Source: Sphingomonas sp. PP-F2F-G114-C0414 (lineage in GTDB: Bacteria; Pseudomonadota; Alphaproteobacteria; Sphingomonadales; Sphingomonadaceae). Taken from it: DNA of 64,000 nt. Numbering within the stretch: position 1 is the stretch's first letter; every line of letters begins with the position of its first letter. The notes beneath the pieces were generated by a model that saw only the letters and a program-made list of their open reading frames with translations, searched no databases and was not told the origin of the DNA. The stretch is from the NCBI RefSeq assembly GCF_003688595.1, contig NZ_RCWT01000013.1, positions 186,001 to 250,000 of the forward strand, given 5' to 3'. This document shows positions 36,854 through 45,669 of this stretch, piece by piece. Made by a program: the position numbers and the translations under genes.

Positions 36854-37284
36854 GGCGCGCTCCGCAATTGCTCGGCGAGGCCCGGCGCGAGGCGTTCCAT
36901 GTAGCGATCGGCGCGGACCAGCGGATGGAAGCCGAGCCCCGCATAGACGCCGTGCGCATCGGCGGTGACGAGGCCGATCCGCCGCAGCCCGGCGAACGAG
37001 GGGTGATCGAGGAACCAGCGCACCATCCGACGCCCGAGCCCCTGTCCCCGCACGGCCTCGTCGACCCAGACGTCGGCGAGCCACGCGAAGGTCGCGTGAT
37101 CGGTGATCATCCGCGCGAACCCGACCTGCTGCTCGTTCTCGTACGCGCCGAGACAATGCGACCCGGCGATCGCGCGTTCGACCAGCGTGCGCTCGATCCC
37201 GGGCGACCAGTAACTGCTCACCAGCCAGCCGTGGATGCGGTCGACCTGCAACTTGCCTACGTCGTCGGACAGGATGATCGTCAT
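36850..37284 (-). CDS. GNAT family N-acetyltransferase between metX and metW
   Basis: A 144-residue GNAT protein. [20 protein letters not shown] holds the acetyl-CoA loop (RGQGLG); [18 protein letters not shown] is the C-terminal block. ATGA overlaps with metX upstream and metW downstream show it is translated as part of the methionine operon. A role in methionine metabolism is not established; detoxification or antitoxin-like activity is equally possible. Confidence 0.9.
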   Translation of the reverse strand: MTIILSDDVGKLQVDRIHGWLVSSYWSPGIERTLVERAIAGSHCLGAYENEQQVGFARMITDHATFAWLADVWVDEAVRGQGLGRRMVRWFLDHPSFAGLRRIGLVTADAHGVYAGLGFHPLVRADRYMERLAPGLAEQLRSAP

Positions 37285-38447
37285 CGGCCGGCCCTCAGGA
37301 AGCCGTCGACGACCCGGTTTAGATCGGGCGCTTCGAGCAGGAACGCGTCATGGCCATACGGGCTCGACAGTTCGACGAAGCTGACCGGCGCGCCGGCAGC
37401 GTTCAGCGCCTGGACGATCGCGCGTGATTCGGCGGTGGGGTAGAGCCAGTCGGTGTCGAAGCTGACGAGGCAGAACCGCGATTTGGTCGCGCGGAAGGCG
37501 TTGGCGAGCAGCCCGCCATGCTCCTCCGCGAGATCGAAATAATCCATCGCGCGCGTGATGTAGAGGTACGAGTTCGCGTCGAACCGGTCGGTGAAGGCGA
37601 GCCCCTGGTGGCGCAGATAGCTCTCGACCTGAAAATCGGCGTCGAACCCGAACGATTTCGCGTCGCGCGCCTGGAGCCGCCGCCCGAACTTCTCGGTCAG
37701 CCCCGCTTCCGACAGATACGTGATGTGCGCCGCCATCCGCGCGACCGCGAGACCCGCGGTCGGCGCGGCGTCGTCGTGATACTCGCCGCCACGCCAGTTC
37801 GGATCGGCCATCACCGCCTGCCGCCCGACCTCGTGGAACGCGATGTTCTGCGCCGTATGCCGCGCGGTCGACGCGATCACGACGCACGCCTTCACGCGGT
37901 CGGGGAAGGTCGCGGGCCAGCTCAGCGCCTGCATCCCGCCCATCGATCCGCCGACCACCGCGTGGAGCACGCCGACGCCGAGATGATCGAGCAGCATCGC
38001 CTGCGCACGCACCATGTCGCGGATCGTGATGACCGGAAAACTCATCGCCCACGGCCGTCCGGTTGCGGGATTGATTGTCGCCGGCCCCGACGTCCCCATG
38101 CAACTGCCGAGCACATTCGCGCAGACGACGAAGTGCCGCGCGGGATCGATCGGCTTCCCCTCGCCGACCATCCGCGTCCACCAGCCGGGCTTGCCGGTGC
38201 GCGGATGGTGCGAGGCGACGTGCTGGTCGCCGGTCAGCGCGTGGCAAATGAGGATGGCGTTCGACGCATCGGCGTTGAGCGTCCCGTAGGTCTCGTAGGC
38301 GATGTCGACCGGCGACAGCAGCACGCCACCGTCAAGCCGCAGCGGCCCCGGCAACGTGACGCGCCGCGCAAGGCCGAAGCGCTGGTCGGTGTCGTGGCCG
38401 GTCCCGGGGTCGATGGCAGGCGTGTCGAGCATGCCGCGCGCTACCAT
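37281..38447 (-). CDS. metX: Homoserine O-acetyltransferase MetX
   Basis: A 388-residue alpha/beta-hydrolase-fold acyltransferase that activates homoserine for methionine synthesis. Family blocks: [53 protein letters not shown], the nucleophile Ser in [14 protein letters not shown], and YGHDAFLLE near the catalytic His. Acetyl or succinyl specificity cannot be assigned with confidence. First Met at 38447 or second at 38432. First gene of the metX-GNAT-metW operon; no SAM riboswitch was seen upstream. Confidence 0.95.
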   Translation of the reverse strand: MVARGMLDTPAIDPGTGHDTDQRFGLARRVTLPGPLRLDGGVLLSPVDIAYETYGTLNADASNAILICHALTGDQHVASHHPRTGKPGWWTRMVGEGKPIDPARHFVVCANVLGSCMGTSGPATINPATGRPWAMSFPVITIRDMVRAQAMLLDHLGVGVLHAVVGGSMGGMQALSWPATFPDRVKACVVIASTARHTAQNIAFHEVGRQAVMADPNWRGGEYHDDAAPTAGLAVARMAAHITYLSEAGLTEKFGRRLQARDAKSFGFDADFQVESYLRHQGLAFTDRFDANSYLYITRAMDYFDLAEEHGGLLANAFRATKSRFCLVSFDTDWLYPTAESRAIVQALNAAGAPVSFVELSSPYGHDAFLLEAPDLNRVVDGFLRAGR

Positions 38448-38482
38448 AGGCTACCGCCGTAATGCCAGCGCCGCATCCTCGA

Positions 38483-38566
38483 TCCTCCCCCGCCAGGGGG
38501 AGGTGGCTGGCCCTTGCCAGACGGAGGGGGAGGTAAGCGACCACATAGGTTCCTCCCCCCCCTCCG
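38483..38566. repeat. Mirror repeat family D, copy 2 (truncated)
   Basis: TCCTCCCCCGCCAGGGGGAG, GTGGCTGGCCCTTGCCAGAC, GGAGGGGGAGGTAAG, then CCTCCCCCCCCTCCG. It matches the first two-thirds of the copy at 6261 and lacks the last arm. It lies in the divergent metX/hisC gap. Confidence 0.75.
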
Positions 38567-38628
38567 ACGCCTACGTCTGCGACGCCCGACTGTCGGGCGC
38601 GGACAGTCCGAACCACACCGTCATCCTG

Positions 38629-38700
38629 ACGAAAGTCAGGACCCAGGGTAACGAGCGGTGACATCCGTGGCTCTGGGTCCTGACTTTCGTCAGGATGACG
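38629..38700. repeat. Mirror repeat family B, copy 3
   Basis: CGTCATCCTGACGAAAGTCAGG, ACCCAGG, loop, CTGGGT, CCTGACTTTCGTCAGGATGA. Almost identical to the copy at 18276. With the family D copy it occupies most of the 346-base metX/hisC gap, so promoters of the two genes must lie close to their starts or inside the repeats. Confidence 0.85.
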
Positions 38701-38793
38701 CTGGACGGGCGGGATACCGATCCTTGCAAGCGGCCCCACACCCCCACGCACAAAGATTGCCACCGCGCCACCGCGCCCGCTATGTCCCGCGCC

Positions 38794-39903
38794 ATGACAA
38801 ACATCATGCCCGCACCCGCGCCGAAGCCCTGGATCCTGGGGATCGCGCCGTACACGCCCGGTCGCTCGACGACCGACGATGGCCGCACGGTGATCAAGCT
38901 GTCGTCGAACGAGAACCCGCTCGGCACCAGCCCCGCCGCGAAGGCCGCATTCGATGCCGCGGACCGGACGTTGGAACGCTATCCCGACGCGGGCGCGGCG
39001 GAACTGCGCGAGGCGCTGGCGGCGCATTACGACCTCGATCCGGCACGCGTGATCTACGGCACCGGCTCCGATGAGATCCTGCATCTGGTCGCGGGCGCCT
39101 ATGCGGGCCCCGGCGACGAGATCATTCACGTCCGCTACGGTTTCGCGGTCTACGAAATCGCCACGCGCCGCGTCGGTGCCGAGCCGGTGATCGTCGACGA
39201 CCGCGACTATGCGACCGACGTCGACGCGATCCTCGCCGCCGTCACCGAACGCACCCGCGTCGTGTTCGTCGCCAACCCGAACAACCCGACTGGCACGTTC
39301 ACGCCGCGCGCGGAAATCGCGCGGTTGCATGCCGGGCTGCCGAAGTCGGTGCTGCTCGTGCTCGACCAGGCCTATGCCGAATATCTGTCGCCCGAGGAGG
39401 ACGATGCCGGCCTCGCGCTGGCGATGACCGAGGCGAACGTGCTCGTCACGCGGACCTTCTCGAAGATCCACGGCCTCGCCGCCGAGCGGATCGGCTGGGG
39501 CTATGCCTGCGCGCCGATCATCGACGCGATGCACCGCATCCGTGCGCCGTTCAACGTCACCACCGCAGGCCAAGCGGCGGCAGTCGCCGCGATCGGCGAC
39601 ACCGGTTTCGTCGACGCGACGCGCGCGCATAACGACACGTGGCGCGGCTGGTTCGTCGAGCAGATCGGGCAGATGGGCAATGCCGGTTTGCGTACGGTGC
39701 CGTCGAAGGCGAACTTCGTGCTAGTATTGTTCGAGGGCACGCTGACCGCCGACGCCGCGTATCACGGGCTCATGGACGCGGGCTACATCGTCCGCTGGCT
39801 GCCGGGCCAAGGCTTGCCCAACGCACTGCGCATCACGATCGGCACCGAGGCGGAAACGCGCGGCGTCACCGCGGCGCTGCGCAACCTGGTCGAAGCCGCC
39901 TGA
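38794..39903 (+). CDS. hisC: Histidinol-phosphate aminotransferase
   Basis: A 369-residue PLP-dependent class I/II aminotransferase. [16 protein letters not shown] is the HisC signature; [12 protein letters not shown] is the conserved substrate/PLP block; DQAYAEY and Lys224 ([19 protein letters not shown]) form the PLP site. In Alphaproteobacteria this enzyme often also transaminates aromatic amino acid precursors, which fits its coupling to prephenate dehydrogenase. Start uncertain among Mets at 38782, 38794 and 38806. Confidence 0.94.
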   Translation: MTNIMPAPAPKPWILGIAPYTPGRSTTDDGRTVIKLSSNENPLGTSPAAKAAFDAADRTLERYPDAGAAELREALAAHYDLDPARVIYGTGSDEILHLVAGAYAGPGDEIIHVRYGFAVYEIATRRVGAEPVIVDDRDYATDVDAILAAVTERTRVVFVANPNNPTGTFTPRAEIARLHAGLPKSVLLVLDQAYAEYLSPEEDDAGLALAMTEANVLVTRTFSKIHGLAAERIGWGYACAPIIDAMHRIRAPFNVTTAGQAAAVAAIGDTGFVDATRAHNDTWRGWFVEQIGQMGNAGLRTVPSKANFVLVLFEGTLTADAAYHGLMDAGYIVRWLPGQGLPNALRITIGTEAETRGVTAALRNLVEAA

Positions 39904-40811
39904 TGCTCCCGTTCGCGCGCGTCACGATCATCGGGCTGGGACTGATCGGCTCGTCGATAGCGCGCGCGGTGCAGGCGACGATGCCGACCGTCCGCGTCAC
40001 CGGCTATGATGCAGACGCGACCGTGCGCGAAGCCGCGGACCGGCTGCAATTCTGCGACGACGTTGCGGGCTCGGCGGGGGCGGCGGTGATCGATGCCGAC
40101 CTCGTGATCCTGTGCGTGCCCGTCGGGATCATGGGTGAGGTCGCCGCCGAGTTCGCGACCGAACTGCCGGCGGATGCGATCGTCAGCGACGTCGGCAGCT
40201 GCAAGGCCGAGATCGTCCGCGCGCTGACCGAGGCATTGCCAAACGCGACGGTCGTCCCCGCGCACCCGGTCGCGGGCACCGAGCGAAGCGGCCCGGAGGC
40301 TGGCTTCGCGACGCTGTTCCGCCATCGCTGGTGCATCGTCACGCCCCCCGAGGGCGCCGACCCGGTCGCGGTCGAGCGAGTCTCCGAATTCTGGCGCAGG
40401 CTCGGCGCGCAGGTCGAGACGATGGCCCCCGAGCATCACGACCGCGTGCTCGCCGTCACCAGCCATCTGCCGCATCTGATCGCCTACACGATCGTCGGCA
40501 CCGCGGGCGATCTGGAGGAAGTGACGCAGTCGGAGGTCATCAAATACTCGGCCGGCGGGTTCCGCGATTTCACGCGGATCGCGGCGTCGGACCCGACGAT
40601 GTGGCGCGATATCTTCCTCAACAACCGCGAGGCGGTGCTGGAGATGTTGCAGCGATTCTCGGAAGATCTGAGCCATCTCCAGCGCGCGATCCGCTGGGGC
40701 GATGGCGATGCGCTGTTCGACCTGTTCACGCGGACTCGGGCGATCCGGCGGAGCATCGTCGAGCAGGGCCAGGACGACGACGTCCAGGATTTCGGGCGTA
40801 CGCACGGCTGA
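39903..40811 (+). CDS. tyrC: Prephenate/arogenate dehydrogenase family protein
   Basis: A 302-residue TyrA-family enzyme for tyrosine synthesis. The NAD(P) site is VTIIGLGLIGSSIARAVQ; later blocks VILCVPVGIMGEV, VSDVGSCKAEIV, PAHPVAGTERSGPEAG and VTSHLPHLIAYTIV are typical of cyclohexadienyl dehydrogenases. No ACT or chorismate mutase domain. TGATG overlap with hisC. Whether it uses prephenate or arogenate is not determined. Confidence 0.93.
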   Translation: MLPFARVTIIGLGLIGSSIARAVQATMPTVRVTGYDADATVREAADRLQFCDDVAGSAGAAVIDADLVILCVPVGIMGEVAAEFATELPADAIVSDVGSCKAEIVRALTEALPNATVVPAHPVAGTERSGPEAGFATLFRHRWCIVTPPEGADPVAVERVSEFWRRLGAQVETMAPEHHDRVLAVTSHLPHLIAYTIVGTAGDLEEVTQSEVIKYSAGGFRDFTRIAASDPTMWRDIFLNNREAVLEMLQRFSEDLSHLQRAIRWGDGDALFDLFTRTRAIRRSIVEQGQDDDVQDFGRTHG

Positions 40812-40837
40812 GACCCCCTCCGTTCTACTTAAACGGT

Positions 40838-40943
40838 ACCACCCCGGCGAAGGCCGGGGCCCAATTGGGTAGGCTGGAGTAACGACGCGCAACGCAGATT
40901 AGAAACGTCCCCCAATTGGGCCCCGGCCTTCGCCGGGGTGGTG
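40838..40943. repeat. Mirror repeat family C, copy 2
   Basis: ACCACCCCGGCGAAGGCCGG, GGCCCAATTGGG, 45-base loop, CCCAATTGGGCC, CCGGCCTTCGCCGGGGTGGT. It lies between the convergent tyrC and plsC genes and could terminate both. Confidence 0.87.
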
Positions 40944-40968
40944 GATTGGTTGGGGTATCCTTTCGAAC

Positions 40969-41649
40969 CTAATCCAGCGCGTTCATCGCCGCATGGACTC
41001 GCTGCTCGGCCTCCTCACGCGGCAAGCCCGGCGGCACGACCTCGCCGAACCGGAAGGTGATCACCCCCGGCAGCTTCGGCCCCTTTTTCGGCCATACCAG
41101 CCCGCTGTCGCAGGCGATCGGCACCGTCGGCATCTTCAGCGCACGATACAGCCCGGCGAACCCTGGCTTCAACGGCGGATGCTCGCCCGGCGACACCCGC
41201 GTCCCTTCCGGAAAAATCAGGATCGAGCGCCCCGTAGCCTTCGCCGCGGTCGCCTCGCGCATCATGCTGCGCATCGCCGTCGCCGATGCCTCGCGGTCGA
41301 CGACGATCGCGCCATAGCGCCGCGCCGCCCAGCCCCAGGCCGGGATATCCGCAAGCTCGCGCTTCAGCACGATCGCCGGGCCGTCGAGCAACGCCTGCAA
41401 TTCGAGCGTCTCGAACATCGCCTGATGCTTGCACGCGTAGAATGCCGGCTCGGTCGGCCGCGTCCCCTCCACGCGGATATGCACGCCGAGGATCGCGCGC
41501 GCGCACCAGCGGTGGAAGCGCGTCCAGATCGTCGAATGCACGATCACCGCGCGCGAGCCGAACAGCGCCGAGATCGGCACGGTCACCACGATCGGCACCG
41601 AGATCGTGTAGAAAACGAACATGAACGCCCAGTTACGCAGCCAGATCAT
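40969..41649 (-). CDS. 1-acyl-sn-glycerol-3-phosphate acyltransferase-like (PlsC family)
   Basis: A 226-residue membrane-associated acyltransferase with a hydrophobic N terminus (WAFMFVFYTISVPIVVTVPI). Motif I reads KHQAMFE, an HX4E rather than the usual HX4D. Motif III FPEGTRVSPG is intact and VPIACDSGLVWPKKG follows. It likely makes phosphatidic acid in phospholipid synthesis, or acylates another lipid. I choose the Met at 41649, which overlaps the ydcF stop as ATGA; a Met six residues upstream (41667) is also possible. Confidence 0.9.
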   Translation of the reverse strand: MIWLRNWAFMFVFYTISVPIVVTVPISALFGSRAVIVHSTIWTRFHRWCARAILGVHIRVEGTRPTEPAFYACKHQAMFETLELQALLDGPAIVLKRELADIPAWGWAARRYGAIVVDREASATAMRSMMREATAAKATGRSILIFPEGTRVSPGEHPPLKPGFAGLYRALKMPTVPIACDSGLVWPKKGPKLPGVITFRFGEVVPPGLPREEAEQRVHAAMNALD

Positions 41650-42182
41650 CCGCCATATCCAATCCACAATGCGATCCGGCGAAGGATCAACTTGTTATAT
41701 TCGTTGACCAAGGTCCCGAGCCGCGGCGTCCCCGGCACGCCGTCGCCGAGGATCACGACATTCTTGTCGAGCGCCGCGGCCAGTTCCATCCGCGCACGCG
41801 CGACGTGCCAGTCCGACGTCACCAGCCGCACCGAGCGGTATTTGTGCACGCGCACCCATTGCGCCGTTTCCTCGGCATTCGACCGCGTATCGACAGCGTC
41901 CGCACCCAGATCGATGCAGCACGCGAACAACGCGGGCGAGGTGCGATACTCCAATGCGAGATCGATCGGCCGCACCCCCGGCGCGACGCCGGTCACGAGC
42001 ATCCGCTTCGCCTGACGATCGCGGAGCAGCGCGATGCCGCGGTCGATCCGCCCTGCCCCACCCGTCGGCACGACGATCGCATCCGAGGTGAAGCCGTCGA
42101 GCGGCTTGGGCAACAGCAGCATGAACACTGCGAATCCGAACGCCCAGGCGAGGCCCAGGATGCCGAGGAACCGCACGATCAC
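41646..42182 (-). CDS. YdcF family protein
   Basis: A 178-residue DUF218/YdcF-family protein with one N-terminal transmembrane helix (FLGILGLAWAFGFAVFMLLL). DAIVVPTGGAGRIDRGIALL and RNAEETAQ-like SNAEETAQWV are family blocks; VTSDWHVARARMELAAAL contains the conserved His. Function unproven; related proteins affect envelope permeability. GTG start overlaps the ftsX stop (GTGA); the longer open frame upstream is a shadow of ftsX. Confidence 0.9.
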   Translation of the reverse strand: MIVRFLGILGLAWAFGFAVFMLLLPKPLDGFTSDAIVVPTGGAGRIDRGIALLRDRQAKRMLVTGVAPGVRPIDLALEYRTSPALFACCIDLGADAVDTRSNAEETAQWVRVHKYRSVRLVTSDWHVARARMELAAALDKNVVILGDGVPGTPRLGTLVNEYNKLILRRIALWIGYGG

Positions 42183-43075
42183 AGGACATGCCTCAGCGCG
42201 CGGACTATCGTCACGCGGGCAGCGAGCGTGGCCAAAACGACGAACGCGACCGGGAGCAGCGCCAGCACCACCCAGTCGACTCCGCCGAGAGTCACTCCGC
42301 CGAGCAGTTCGGAGCCCAGCCCGTGCAACCGGATGCCGATGAACGCGATCACCAGCAACGCCGTGACGCCGCCGCCGACACCACCGATCGTCGCGTCGAG
42401 CGCGATCCGCCGCTGGAACAGCCGCGCGACCTGCAGATCGGTCGAGCCGAGCATGTGCATCACCGCGATCGTCGCGTGATGCGTCTTGAGCCCCGCGCGC
42501 GCTGCGAGCACGACGACCGCGGCGGTCGCGCTCGCCATCAGCAGGACCAGCGCCAGCGCGAGGAACGTCAGCGAGCGCATCACGTCGTTGACCGGTGACA
42601 TCCAGCTCTCGTGGCGATCGACGCGGACGATCGGACTCAGGCGCCGCACTGTGGCTGCGACCCGCACGGCCGCCGCTTCGTCGTGATCGGCGAGATCGAC
42701 GTCGATCATCGCCGGCACCGGCAATTGCGGGTCGGCGCCATCGGATCCGAGCCAGGGTTGCAGCAATCTCGTGAGTTCGGCGCGATCGACCGGCGTCGCC
42801 GTCGCGACCGCCGGCATCGTCCGCAGCGCCGCCAGCACGCGCGCCGCGACAGCGTCGCGGCGCACCGGATCGCCATCGACGACCTGTACCGTCAACCGCC
42901 CCGCCAACTGTCGATCGAGCAACCGCGCCGCACCTGCGGTCGCCAGCCCAAGGGCGGCGGCGAGCATCGTCAGGAACAGCATGATCGCCATCACCCACGT
43001 CATCGCGCGCAGGCCGCCGGCTTCGTCAAGCACGCGGCGTTCGGCCGATGATCGCGCCTTCGACACCCGCATCAT
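42179..43075 (-). CDS. ftsX: Cell division protein FtsX
   Basis: A 298-residue FtsX permease-like protein with four transmembrane helices. The N-terminal helix is MTWVMAIMLFLTMLAAALGL, followed by a periplasmic domain (about 55-165). Three C-terminal helices include TFLALALVLLMASATAAVVV and ALLPVAFVVLATLAARVTIV. With FtsE it activates septal peptidoglycan hydrolases through partner proteins. The sequence is diverged from E. coli FtsX and rests partly on its place after ftsE. ATGA overlap with ftsE. Confidence 0.9.
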   Translation of the reverse strand: MMRVSKARSSAERRVLDEAGGLRAMTWVMAIMLFLTMLAAALGLATAGAARLLDRQLAGRLTVQVVDGDPVRRDAVAARVLAALRTMPAVATATPVDRAELTRLLQPWLGSDGADPQLPVPAMIDVDLADHDEAAAVRVAATVRRLSPIVRVDRHESWMSPVNDVMRSLTFLALALVLLMASATAAVVVLAARAGLKTHHATIAVMHMLGSTDLQVARLFQRRIALDATIGGVGGGVTALLVIAFIGIRLHGLGSELLGGVTLGGVDWVVLALLPVAFVVLATLAARVTIVRALRHVL

Positions 43076-43800
43076 TCGGGCCGCGTCGGTGGATAGCGGA
43101 GCGAGCCGGTCGGATCGAGCAATCGCCCGCGATCGAGCCGCATCATCTGCGCGCCGGGTATCCGCCCGAGCAAGTGGAAGTCGTGCGTCGCGACCACCAC
43201 GGTCGTGCCCAGCTTGTTGAGCGATTCGAACAGATGGAGCAGCCGCTCGGCCATGTCGGGATCGACATTGCCGGTCGGCTCGTCCGCGACGAGGATCTCG
43301 GGGCGGGCGATGACGGCGCGGGCGATCGCCACGCGCTGTTGCTCGCCACCCGACAGCGTCGCCGGGCGCGCATCGGCGCGGTCGCCGAGCCCGACCCAGG
43401 CGAGCATCTCGCGCACCGGTTGCTCAATATCCGCCTCGGGCATGCCGGCGACGCGCAACGGCAGCGCGATATTGTCCCAGGTCGACAGATGCGGGACGAG
43501 CCGGAAATCCTGGAACACCACGCCTATCCGCCGCCGAAAACCGGGCAACCGATCGCGCGACAGCACCACCGCATCCTCGCCGAACAGCCGGATCACGCCG
43601 CGCGTCGGACGCTGTGCGAGATACAGCAGCTTGAGCAGCGAGGTCTTGCCCGCGCCGCTCGCGCCGGTCAGGAAATAGAACGCACCGCTGCGCAGCGTGA
43701 AGCTGAGGTCCGACAGCGTCTCCGGCCCGGCGTCCGGTCCCGAATCTGACTCCGTGCCGTAACGAAGCCCGACATTCTCGAATTGGACGATATTCGCCAT
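43072..43800 (-). CDS. ftsE: Cell division ATP-binding protein FtsE
   Basis: A 242-residue ABC ATPase. Walker A is GASGAGKTS (about 46-54), the Q-loop region [20 protein letters not shown], signature [14 protein letters not shown], Walker [14 protein letters not shown] and switch His in THDFHLL. It carries a short acidic insert ([13 protein letters not shown]) after residue 15. First gene of the ftsE-ftsX-ydcF-plsC chain. Divergent from the zinc-ribbon gene at 43953, with a 152-base shared promoter region. Confidence 0.96.
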   Translation of the reverse strand: MANIVQFENVGLRYGTESDSGPDAGPETLSDLSFTLRSGAFYFLTGASGAGKTSLLKLLYLAQRPTRGVIRLFGEDAVVLSRDRLPGFRRRIGVVFQDFRLVPHLSTWDNIALPLRVAGMPEADIEQPVREMLAWVGLGDRADARPATLSGGEQQRVAIARAVIARPEILVADEPTGNVDPDMAERLLHLFESLNKLGTTVVVATHDFHLLGRIPGAQMMRLDRGRLLDPTGSLRYPPTRPE

Positions 43801-43952
43801 GACGTGGTTGCGCCCGCTTTCGCCCGCTTGATGCCCGTATCGGCGCTTTCGCATGAAAGCGCGCGCCGCTTCAAGCTTGCCACCTATGCGGGCAGCGTGC
43901 TTATTCGGCACAAGACCGGTCGCGCTCCAGCGGCCGCTGGTGAAGCGCATCC

Positions 43953-44729
43953 ATGATCCTCCAATGTCCCGAGTGCAGCACGCGCTATCTGGTTCCCGAC
44001 AGCGCGATCGGGACCGAGGGGCGCACCGTGCGCTGCGCCAATTGCAAGCACAGCTGGTTCCAGGGACCCGCCGCGGCCCCCGATACCGTGGTCGACATGC
44101 CGGAATCGACCCCGCTCCCGCCAGCGCCCGCCCCGCTTGCCCCGCTGCCCCGCGCGCCGATCGCCGACGTATCCGAGCGGTTCGCGGCGGTCGCTCCAGC
44201 GCCGACACCGACCCCGCCGCCTGCCCAGGCCGAGCCCGAACCCGCGTTCGTCGCGCCGACCTACCAAGCCGTCGCCGAGCAGCCGCCGTTCCGTCCGCGC
44301 CGCAACACGACGCGGCGCTGGACGATCGTCGCGGTCATCGCCGGGCTGCTGATGCTGCTCGCGGCAGGCGCGATCGTCTATCTCGGCGCGCCGGGTGTCG
44401 CCGCCAAGCTCGGCATCGGCGTCGCGACCGACGACAGCCCGCTGCGGCTGCGCGACAATCCGATCGAGCGGCGCGAACTCGACAACGGCTCCGAGCTGTT
44501 CGCGGTCAGTGGCCAGGTGAGCAACCCGTCGGACCAGCGCCAACGCGTGCCCGACATCCGCGCCGAACTCCGCGATGCGCAGGGGCGGCTGGTGTACAGC
44601 TGGACGATCACCCCGCAGCAGCGCACGCTGGCCCCTGGCGGGACGATCGATTTCAATTCGGCGACGCTCAACGTGCCGGCGAACTCGAAGCGGCTCGAGC
44701 TGAGCTTCGCTGGCGAGTCGACCCGCTAA
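43953..44729 (+). CDS. MJ0042-type zinc-ribbon membrane protein
   Basis: A 258-residue protein. The N-terminal MJ0042 zinc ribbon has Cys5, Cys8, Cys28 and Cys31 (LQCPECSTRYLV...RCANCKHSW). A long Pro/Ala-rich linker follows, then one transmembrane helix (TIVAVIAGLLMLLAAGAIVYL) and a C-terminal DUF3426-like domain with NGSELFAVSGQVSNPSDQRQ and a Tyr/Thr-rich strand. This architecture is common in Sphingomonadales and Myxococcota. Function unknown; it may link a cytoplasmic sensor to the envelope. Confidence 0.88.
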   Translation: MILQCPECSTRYLVPDSAIGTEGRTVRCANCKHSWFQGPAAAPDTVVDMPESTPLPPAPAPLAPLPRAPIADVSERFAAVAPAPTPTPPPAQAEPEPAFVAPTYQAVAEQPPFRPRRNTTRRWTIVAVIAGLLMLLAAGAIVYLGAPGVAAKLGIGVATDDSPLRLRDNPIERRELDNGSELFAVSGQVSNPSDQRQRVPDIRAELRDAQGRLVYSWTITPQQRTLAPGGTIDFNSATLNVPANSKRLELSFAGESTR

Positions 44730-44817
44730 CGGCGACACGCGACGATCCGGCGGCGGCGGCCGACCGTAGCAGAATCGGCGTTTGCGGTCTTCGCCTACGA
44801 CTTTCTCGCAAAGGCCG

Positions 44818-44846
44818 TTGCGTCGCGTTCAAACCCTTGCTAGTGG
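44818..44846 (+). promoter_or_regulatory. Candidate promoter of tRNA-Leu
   Basis: TTGCGT at 44818-44823, 17 bases, TAGTGG at 44841-44846. It ends about 45 bases before the tRNA. Sequence match is moderate. Confidence 0.35.
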
Positions 44847-44890
44847 CGCTCGCCTACCAGATGCCGGGTCCGCCCGGTGATGTTTCATGG

Positions 44891-44977
44891 GCGGCCATGG
44901 CGGAACTGGTAGACGCGCAACGTTGAGGTCGTTGTGGGCGAAAGCCCGTGGAAGTTCGAGTCTTCTTGGCCGCACCA
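44891..44977 (+). tRNA. tRNA-Leu (anticodon GAG)
   Basis: An 87-base class II tRNA. The acceptor stem pairs GCGGCCA with TGGCCGC, followed by discriminator A and an encoded CCA. The anticodon stem CAACG/CGTTG encloses the loop TTGAGGT, giving anticodon GAG at 44925-44927. The long variable arm (TGGGCGAAAGCCCG) and the T-arm GTTCGAGTC are as expected for leucine. Reads CUC and CUU codons. Confidence 0.96.
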
Positions 44978-45071
44978 TTTTTCCCGATGAAATGAACATC
45001 CCCTTCGAGGGCTACCCCTTCGATTGCCACTCCCGCCGCGTTCATGCGTTGGGCCGCGTGGAGGAATTTGC

Positions 45072-45224
45072 ATGAGTTCGATCGACGACACGATCATCGA
45101 CACGCCCGAGGGGCCGATGACGTTTGCGCAGTGGAAGAAGAAGAACCCGGTCCAGCTGCCCTCGCGGCGGACCAAGGGGAAGAAGCTGCCCAACAAGGTG
45201 AAGCTGACCACCGACGAGAAATAG
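45072..45224 (+). CDS. Small conserved hypothetical protein
   Basis: A 50-residue basic protein, MSSIDDTIIDTPEGPMTFAQ then WKKKNPVQLPSRRTKGKK. A clear ribosome site GGAGGA lies six bases before the ATG, which argues that it is real. It is downstream of tRNA-Leu in the same direction. No function recognised. Confidence 0.65.
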   Translation: MSSIDDTIIDTPEGPMTFAQWKKKNPVQLPSRRTKGKKLPNKVKLTTDEK

Positions 45225-45267
45225 CGGTGGCTAAATCTCGAACGCGGCGCCGATAGGCAGATACGTT

Positions 45268-45373
45268 CCCCTCCCTGGAAGGGAGGGGTTGGGGGTGGGT
45301 TGGCCTGCTCATGGCACCCCAGTCCGGATTACGCGGAAGCCGACCCACCCCTGCCCCCCCTTCCAGGGAGGGG
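45268..45373. repeat. Mirror repeat family A, copy 3
   Basis: CCCTCCCTGGAAGGGAGGGG, TTGGGGGTGGGT, loop, ACCCACCCCTGCCCCCCCTT, CCAGGGAGGGG. It separates the small plus-strand gene from the convergent DUF11 cluster and may terminate both. Confidence 0.85.
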
Positions 45374-45402
45374 AAAGCAGCGGGCATCACATCGGTTGCC
45401 GC

Positions 45403-45651
45403 TCAGTGTCTCCCCGCCCCCTGCCTTGCCCGGATCATCCGCGCCTGGAATTTCACGCGCTGCCAGAAGGTCGCGTCGTCGAGCCGCCATTGCCGGATCG
45501 CCTGCGTCGCCAGCGTCTCGATCAGCGCCTCGCTGGTCGCCGCGTCCTGCTTTGCGAACTCGCGCGCCAGCTCTTCCACGCAGGGACCGTGATCGGTGAA
45601 GTCGCGCGGGGGCATTATCGTCGGACTCGGCATCGGCATCGACATCGGCAT
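45403..45651 (-). CDS. Small hypothetical protein at the end of the DUF11 cluster
   Basis: An 82-residue protein. After a Met/Pro-rich start (MPMSMPMPSPTIMPPRDFTD) it is helical and mixed charge (ELAREFAKQDAATSEALIET, RQWRLDDATFWQRVKFQARM). No signal peptide, so cytoplasmic. A ribosome site GGGAGAG precedes the ATG. It starts 18 bases after the giant gene and is probably co-transcribed with it. I do not recognise the family. Confidence 0.68.
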   Translation of the reverse strand: MPMSMPMPSPTIMPPRDFTDHGPCVEELAREFAKQDAATSEALIETLATQAIRQWRLDDATFWQRVKFQARMIRARQGAGRH

Positions 45652-45669
45652 AGATTTCTCTCCCTGTGA

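Noticed and set aside
38448..38793. SAM riboswitch upstream of metX
   Set aside because: The gap is filled by family D and B repeats; I see no SAM-II-like or SAM-I-like conserved core.
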